Shown: positions 11,833 to 16,293 of the stretch, one piece after another
How the letters are laid out: every line of letters starts with the position of its first letter
Numbering within the stretch: position 1 is the first letter of the stretch
Assembly (NCBI GenBank): GCA_001768155.1
Contig: MENC01000081.1
Location: forward strand, 1-16,293
Direction of reading: 5' to 3'
Length of the DNA: 16,293 bases
Source: Bacteroidetes bacterium GWA2_30_7
Lineage (GTDB): Bacteria; Bacteroidota; Bacteroidia; Bacteroidales; GWF2-33-38
The notes under the pieces: model-generated
Database searches by the model: none
The model's input: the letters and a program-made list of their open reading frames with translations, nothing else
Told to the model about the DNA's origin: nothing
Position numbers and translations under genes: made by a program

Positions 11833-13758
11833 ATGAATTTCAAAAGGTTAATAATATTTCTTACTTTTTTAATATTCACCCAATTAATTTTTGCTCAAGA
11901 CACTACTGTTATAGTAAAAAAGTCAAACAATAAAGTATTTATCGACGGTAAAAAATATTATCTCCATACTGTAAGTAAAGGTGAGACTTTATATTCAATA
12001 GCTAAAGCATACAATATTGAAACTAAAGATATTGCGACCGAAAACCCAGAAGTATTTGAGGGAATTAGACCTAGCCAAAACATTAAAATTCCAATTATTT
12101 CAGGTAAAAACAGCACTATTGAAGAAATTTTATCAGAAGGGAAATACAAAATTCATAAAGTCGAAAAAGGTCAAACCCTTTATTCAATTGCTAAACAATA
12201 TAACGTAAACGTAAACGACTTAATTAATCTAAATAATGAAGCTAAGGATGGGCTAAAAACAGACCAGTTATTAAAAATTCCAAACCCAGAGTTTGTTGAA
12301 AATAAAACCGATTTGCCAATTTCAAAAGAAGATGGAAACGTTGTTCAAGACGAAAATTTTATTTATCACAAAGTTAAAAAGAAACAAACTTTATATTCAA
12401 TTTCTAAAGAATATGATGTTGATATTGATGTAATTATAAAAAACAATCCAGAACTTGGAACTAATGGTTTAAAGGAAGGTCAAACCATTAAAATACCCAA
12501 AATTCATTTCGACGATTTTGAAAAACCACATACTTCTGTTGTTCAAAAAGACACTACTGCTAAACCGGATATCATTATTAAAAATGAAATTAAAGAACAT
12601 TTAAATTATGATTCATTGATAAATTTACCATGCGATTCAAAAAATACAATTGTTAATAAAAAAGTAATTAAAGTTGGATTATTGATTCCATTTTTTACAG
12701 ATATTAATATGTTGGTTGATGTTGATAAAGCTGTTCTGAACGAACAAGGATTTTTTCCAAACACTCATTTTCTTGATTTTTATGAAGGAGCATTATTAGC
12801 AATTGATACTCTAAGAAAACAAAATATCTCTGTGGATTTACTCGTTTTGGATACAAAAAATGATTCTTTAACAATTTTGAAAACTCTGGAAAATGCTGAA
12901 CTAAAACAGGTTGACATAATAATTGGTCCATTTTATCAACAATATTTAGATTTGGTTTCAGAGTTTGGAAAAAAATATAATATTCCTGTAATATCTCCAT
13001 TAAATGCACAAAATTCATTTACAGAAAATAATCATAATACTTTCGCATATATTCCTGATTTTAAATTACAAACAGAATTATTTTCTTGTGTAATTGCTTC
13101 AAAATATTCAGATAACAATATTATTTGCGTGCACAATAACAACCCCGAAGAGCTAGATATACTAAAATGCTATAAATCATCACTCTTAAAAGATTCTTTA
13201 ACCAAAAAAATTTTATATAACGAAATTAATTATAAAGACAAGGGCTTTACAGGCATAGAATCTCTATGTAAAACTGATAACGAAAATATCATATTTGTAC
13301 CTTCTACAGATCAAGCATTCGTAACCAATTTAGTAACAAAACTAAGTTTAAAAACTGATAAAACACCAATAACATTAATTGGGCTACCGGTTTGGAGAAA
13401 ATATGATAATATTGAATTAAATTATCTTCACAAATTAAAATTCCACACCTTCACAAATGCTTTTATAAATTACAACGATAGCAATACTATTAATATGATA
13501 AAAGAATATCGCTTCATGTTTAAAAACGAACCGTCTAATCCTTACAGTTTTATGGCTTATGATATATTTAATTTATTTATAAAAGCAATTCATAATTATG
13601 ATAAAAACTTTTTATCTTGTATTAATTCTATTGATTACAAACCTATAATGAGTTCATTTAGATTTATCTCTTACAACCAAGCTCAGGGATTTATAAACCA
13701 TTCAATTTCAGTAATTAAATATGAACCAGATTATAGCATAATTCGCATAAATAATTAA
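11833..13758 (+). CDS. Exported protein with three LysM repeats and a type-1 periplasmic-binding-protein-like domain
   Basis: A 641-residue protein from the ATG at 11833; an in-frame ATG at 11824 is possible. Residues 1-21 form a signal peptide (MNFKRLIIFLTFLIFTQLIF, then A-Q). Three LysM domains follow at about 43-87, 106-150 and 178-222, each with a GETLYSIA-like core and an IKIP end, indicating peptidoglycan binding. From about 265 to the end is a fold like ABC amino-acid receptors (VIKVGLLIPFF, then FLDFYEGALLAID, DIIIGPFYQQ and IPVISPLNAQNS). No transporter genes are adjacent. This fusion is widespread in Bacteroidota, but its ligand and role are not established as far as I know. A role as a wall-attached sensor or structural protein is inference. 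It is 95 bases downstream of the PorE-like gene and has its own promoter. Confidence 0.88.
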   Translation: MNFKRLIIFLTFLIFTQLIFAQDTTVIVKKSNNKVFIDGKKYYLHTVSKGETLYSIAKAYNIETKDIATENPEVFEGIRPSQNIKIPIISGKNSTIEEILSEGKYKIHKVEKGQTLYSIAKQYNVNVNDLINLNNEAKDGLKTDQLLKIPNPEFVENKTDLPISKEDGNVVQDENFIYHKVKKKQTLYSISKEYDVDIDVIIKNNPELGTNGLKEGQTIKIPKIHFDDFEKPHTSVVQKDTTAKPDIIIKNEIKEHLNYDSLINLPCDSKNTIVNKKVIKVGLLIPFFTDINMLVDVDKAVLNEQGFFPNTHFLDFYEGALLAIDTLRKQNISVDLLVLDTKNDSLTILKTLENAELKQVDIIIGPFYQQYLDLVSEFGKKYNIPVISPLNAQNSFTENNHNTFAYIPDFKLQTELFSCVIASKYSDNNIICVHNNNPEELDILKCYKSSLLKDSLTKKILYNEINYKDKGFTGIESLCKTDNENIIFVPSTDQAFVTNLVTKLSLKTDKTPITLIGLPVWRKYDNIELNYLHKLKFHTFTNAFINYNDSNTINMIKEYRFMFKNEPSNPYSFMAYDIFNLFIKAIHNYDKNFLSCINSIDYKPIMSSFRFISYNQAQGFINHSISVIKYEPDYSIIRINN

Positions 13759-14140
13759 GAATTTAGGAATTAGAAATTTAGGATTCTTTTAACTCCAAAA
13801 CTATCGAAGGGTTCGTTACGAAATAGCATGTGCATTTTATTAAGTTCCAGCAGAGTCTCTGTTTACAGGACTCTGCGTAATTAATTGACGCAGAGTCCCT
13901 TTTAGGAGACTCTGCTGAAAGTAGTTATATAATCATGTAATTCCTAATTGTAGAATAAAAGAATAAAATGTAATATTTTAATAAAGCTAAATATACGCAA
14001 CAAAGCAACCTCCAACATCAAACATCAAACGACAAACAATCTTTAGGTTTTTCTTTTTTCATCAAAATTTCCTTAAATTAATTTTCTCGTTTTAGAAATA
14101 ATCATATTTTTATCAAATAAATATAAAATTTATCCTAATT
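13759..14140. other. Repeat-bearing intergenic region
   Basis: This stretch of about 380 bases lacks a gene. It contains a nested palindrome at 13848-13917 and, further out, TTAGGAATTA (13763-13772) facing TAATTCCTAA (13938-13947). Around 14006-14035 there are short CATCAAAC repeats of the low-complexity kind. The protease gene promoter should lie in the last 100 bases, but I see no good TAnnTTTG match. Confidence 0.5.
13848..13917. repeat. Nested palindrome with four copies of GCAGAGTC
   Basis: The outer arms CAGCAGAGTCTC (13848-13859) and GAGACTCTGCTG (13906-13917) are perfectly complementary. The inner arms GGACTCTGCG (13868-13877) and CGCAGAGTCC (13889-13898) are too. Because all four arms share the GCAGAGTC core, left outer and left inner arms can also pair, giving either one long hairpin or two side-by-side hairpins. 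It is not followed by a T run. Confidence 0.75.
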
Positions 14141-16293
14141 ATGAGAAAAAGTTACCTATTAATTATTGCATTAATTTGCTTTACGGGTTATATTTTTGCC
14201 CAAAACAGTATTGGAGGTATTCCTCCCAGTTTTAATCAATTAACTGAAAACAGAGCATATATAGATGTTAAAATTGTTCCTCAACCTGATATGCAAAAAA
14301 TTGCCATCGAAGACGATATTGATGCAAAATCTGGTCAGTTGTACAAAATTGGTCGTTCAATTCCAGTTAATTTTGATATGAACAATTCCGGAACATGGAC
14401 AAACTTACCCGAAGGTGGTAAAATATGGAGATTAAAAATTTCATGTAATGCCGCACAAGGATTAGTTGTTTATTATAATAATTTTTACATTCCTCGTCAA
14501 GGAAAATTATTTTTATATAATGAAGATAAAACTCAAGTAATAGGTGCATTTACAAGTGATAATAATACCGATAATGGAATTTTTGCTACAGAAATGACAG
14601 AAGGTCAAACTGTAACACTTGAGTATGTACAACCATCAAGAAGTATTGAAAAAGCAATTATTAATATTTCCGACATAGGTTACATTTATAGAGATACACA
14701 TTTTTTATTCAAACAACTTAGAGCTTTTGGTGATGCAGAAACATGCCATCCAAATATAAATTGTAGCCCTGAAGGAGACAACTGGCAAGACGAAAAGAAA
14801 GGTGTTGCAAGAATATTATTAACAGCAGGTGGAAGCCAGGGCTGGTGTTCAGGTACATTAATTAATAATACTGCTCAAGATTGTAAAAAATATTTTTTAA
14901 CCGCCGACCATTGTGGCGAAGGTGCTACTACTACTGAATTAAACTCTTGGATTTTCTATTTTAATTATGAAGCAGCAACTTGCACAACTCCTGCTAATCA
15001 ACCATCATTTAAAACTATGGTTGGTGCTACTTTAAAAGCAAATGGTGGAAACGGTGGAGCTAGTGGCTCGGATTTCTTTTTAGTTGAATTAAAAACAGCT
15101 AGTTTTCCTACAGGACTAGTTCCATATTTCAATGGCTGGAATAGAAGTACCTCTGCTACTGCTGGTGGCGTTAGTATTCATCACCCTGCCGGTGATATTA
15201 AAAAGATTTCTACTTTTAATGGAACACCTGTTAGCTCTACTTGGGGTTCAGCAGCTGGAAGTCATTGGAGAGTAACATGGTCAGCAACTACAAATGGAAC
15301 AGGTGTTACAGAAGGCGGCTCATCGGGTTCTCCTTTATTTGATAATAATGGACGAATTATTGGTGATTTAACCGGTGGAGGCTCATATTGTTCTGCAACA
15401 ACTCAACCAGATTATTATGGGAAATTTTCATATTCATGGCAATCAAATGGTTCAACTTCTGCTACTCAACTAAAACCATGGCTTGACCCAAGCGGTACAA
15501 ATGCTACAACATTAGATGGAATTTTATCTCCATGTACTACAACTAACAATCCTCCTGTTGCAAATTTTAGTGCTAATTCAACATCTATTATTGAAGGTGG
15601 GTCGGTAATTTTTACTGATTTATCAACAAATACTCCTACAAGTTGGAGTTGGTCGTTTACCGGTGGTACTCCAAGTACATCTTCTTTACAAAATCCAACA
15701 ATTACTTATAACACAGCAGGAACTTATTCAGTATCATTAACTGCAACAAATACTTATGGTAGCGATATCGAAACAAAAGCTTCATATATAGTAGTTTCTC
15801 CACAAGGAACTGCAACTTGCGATACTTTAACCAATTTTACAGGAACACCTACAGTTTATGGTGTACAAAGTCCTCAAAGTGGTTATCTTTCAGGAAATAA
15901 TTCTTATGGCGATAAATCAAAAGCTGAATATTTTGCAACTTACGCTCCATATACTAAAATAGATAAAGTTTTTGTTTATTTTGGTGTAGCTAAAGGAGGT
16001 TCTTCTAATATTACTTTCAATATTTTAAATCAATCGGCAGCAAAACCTGGGTCTGTTGTTGCTACTGCAACTGTTTCTTTAACAACCATTAAAGCTAATG
16101 TTACTGCTAATTTACCTACCGAAATAGATTTTAGCCCTGACGTTACTATTCCTGGACCATTTTATTTTGAAGTAGTTCTACCAACTACAGCCGGCGATAC
16201 ATTAGCAATTATAACTAACACAGATGGTGATGGAACAGCAAATACAGGTTGGGAAAAATGGAGCGATAATTCATGGTACGAATATAGTTCGAC
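14141..16293 (+). CDS. Secreted trypsin-fold serine protease with PKD domain, 3' end outside the window
   Basis: The frame is open from the ATG at 14141 to the window end, 717 codons, and incomplete. Residues 1-20 are a signal peptide (ending GYIFA, then Q). A pro-region of about 200 residues precedes a trypsin-fold catalytic domain that resembles lysyl endopeptidases: His257 in FLTADHCG, Asp311 in SGSDFFLVEL and Ser395 in GGSSGSPLF form the expected triad. The paired Cys residues (236, 248, 258, 281) fit extracellular disulfides. A PKD domain follows at about 471-552 (VANFSANSTSIIEGG, then WSWSFTGG and AGTYSVSLTATN). After residue 560 a beta-rich domain begins. The layout is that of a type IX secretion cargo, but the C-terminal sorting domain that would prove it is beyond the window. 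Confidence 0.88.
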   Translation, partial: MRKSYLLIIALICFTGYIFAQNSIGGIPPSFNQLTENRAYIDVKIVPQPDMQKIAIEDDIDAKSGQLYKIGRSIPVNFDMNNSGTWTNLPEGGKIWRLKISCNAAQGLVVYYNNFYIPRQGKLFLYNEDKTQVIGAFTSDNNTDNGIFATEMTEGQTVTLEYVQPSRSIEKAIINISDIGYIYRDTHFLFKQLRAFGDAETCHPNINCSPEGDNWQDEKKGVARILLTAGGSQGWCSGTLINNTAQDCKKYFLTADHCGEGATTTELNSWIFYFNYEAATCTTPANQPSFKTMVGATLKANGGNGGASGSDFFLVELKTASFPTGLVPYFNGWNRSTSATAGGVSIHHPAGDIKKISTFNGTPVSSTWGSAAGSHWRVTWSATTNGTGVTEGGSSGSPLFDNNGRIIGDLTGGGSYCSATTQPDYYGKFSYSWQSNGSTSATQLKPWLDPSGTNATTLDGILSPCTTTNNPPVANFSANSTSIIEGGSVIFTDLSTNTPTSWSWSFTGGTPSTSSLQNPTITYNTAGTYSVSLTATNTYGSDIETKASYIVVSPQGTATCDTLTNFTGTPTVYGVQSPQSGYLSGNNSYGDKSKAEYFATYAPYTKIDKVFVYFGVAKGGSSNITFNILNQSAAKPGSVVATATVSLTTIKANVTANLPTEIDFSPDVTIPGPFYFEVVLPTTAGDTLAIITNTDGDGTANTGWEKWSDNSWYEYSS

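Overview
This window is about 16.3 kb of AT-rich chromosomal DNA, very probably from a member of the Bacteroidota. Several signs point that way. Several genes have Bacteroidota-type -7 boxes (TAnnTTTG) and no obvious Shine-Dalgarno sequence. The gene content is also typical: a DUF6266 protein, a TPR/beta-propeller/OmpA-C envelope protein with the domain order of PorE, a LysM plus ligand-binding-fold hybrid, and a signal-peptide serine protease with a PKD domain that resembles a type IX secretion cargo. I cannot assign a genus from the sequence alone.

Layout. (1) 1-392, minus strand: the N-terminal 130 codons of a P-loop ATPase, cut by the window edge. (2) 703-4046, plus strand: a secreted DNA/RNA non-specific endonuclease, then a tight umuD-umuC-SRAP operon in which both junctions overlap by one base. 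The operon combines error-prone lesion bypass with a YedK/HMCES-type abasic-site protein. (3) 4047-5110: about 1 kb with no believable gene. It is packed with inverted repeats, including two related 68-69 nt hairpins whose outer stems differ by compensated base changes, an 84-bp MITE-like palindrome, and a 157-bp nested hairpin just before the next gene. (4) 5111-6510: an orphan J-domain protein with its own terminator, then an isolated DUF6266 protein preceded by an 18-bp perfect palindrome and tandem 11-mers, also with its own terminator. (5) 6842-7617: tRNA-Arg(TCT) with a terminator, and queE. (6) 7698-9508: a hipBA module whose promoter lies between two ~67-bp direct repeats that carry four TTAATARTTAA sites. 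(7) 9737-16293: an envelope and secretion block with a PorE-like protein, a LysM/ligand-binding protein and the start of a serine protease that runs off the window.

How the parts fit. UmuD, UmuC and the SRAP protein form a DNA-damage tolerance unit. HipB and HipA form a toxin-antitoxin unit, probably autoregulated, inserted between queE and the envelope genes. The PorE-like protein and the protease may be functionally linked through type IX secretion, but that is inference from domain order. The least explained material is the palindrome-rich stretch at 4100-5030, the operator-like repeats of hipBA, and a 45-nt repeat-like insertion that lengthens the signal peptide of the PorE-like protein in frame.
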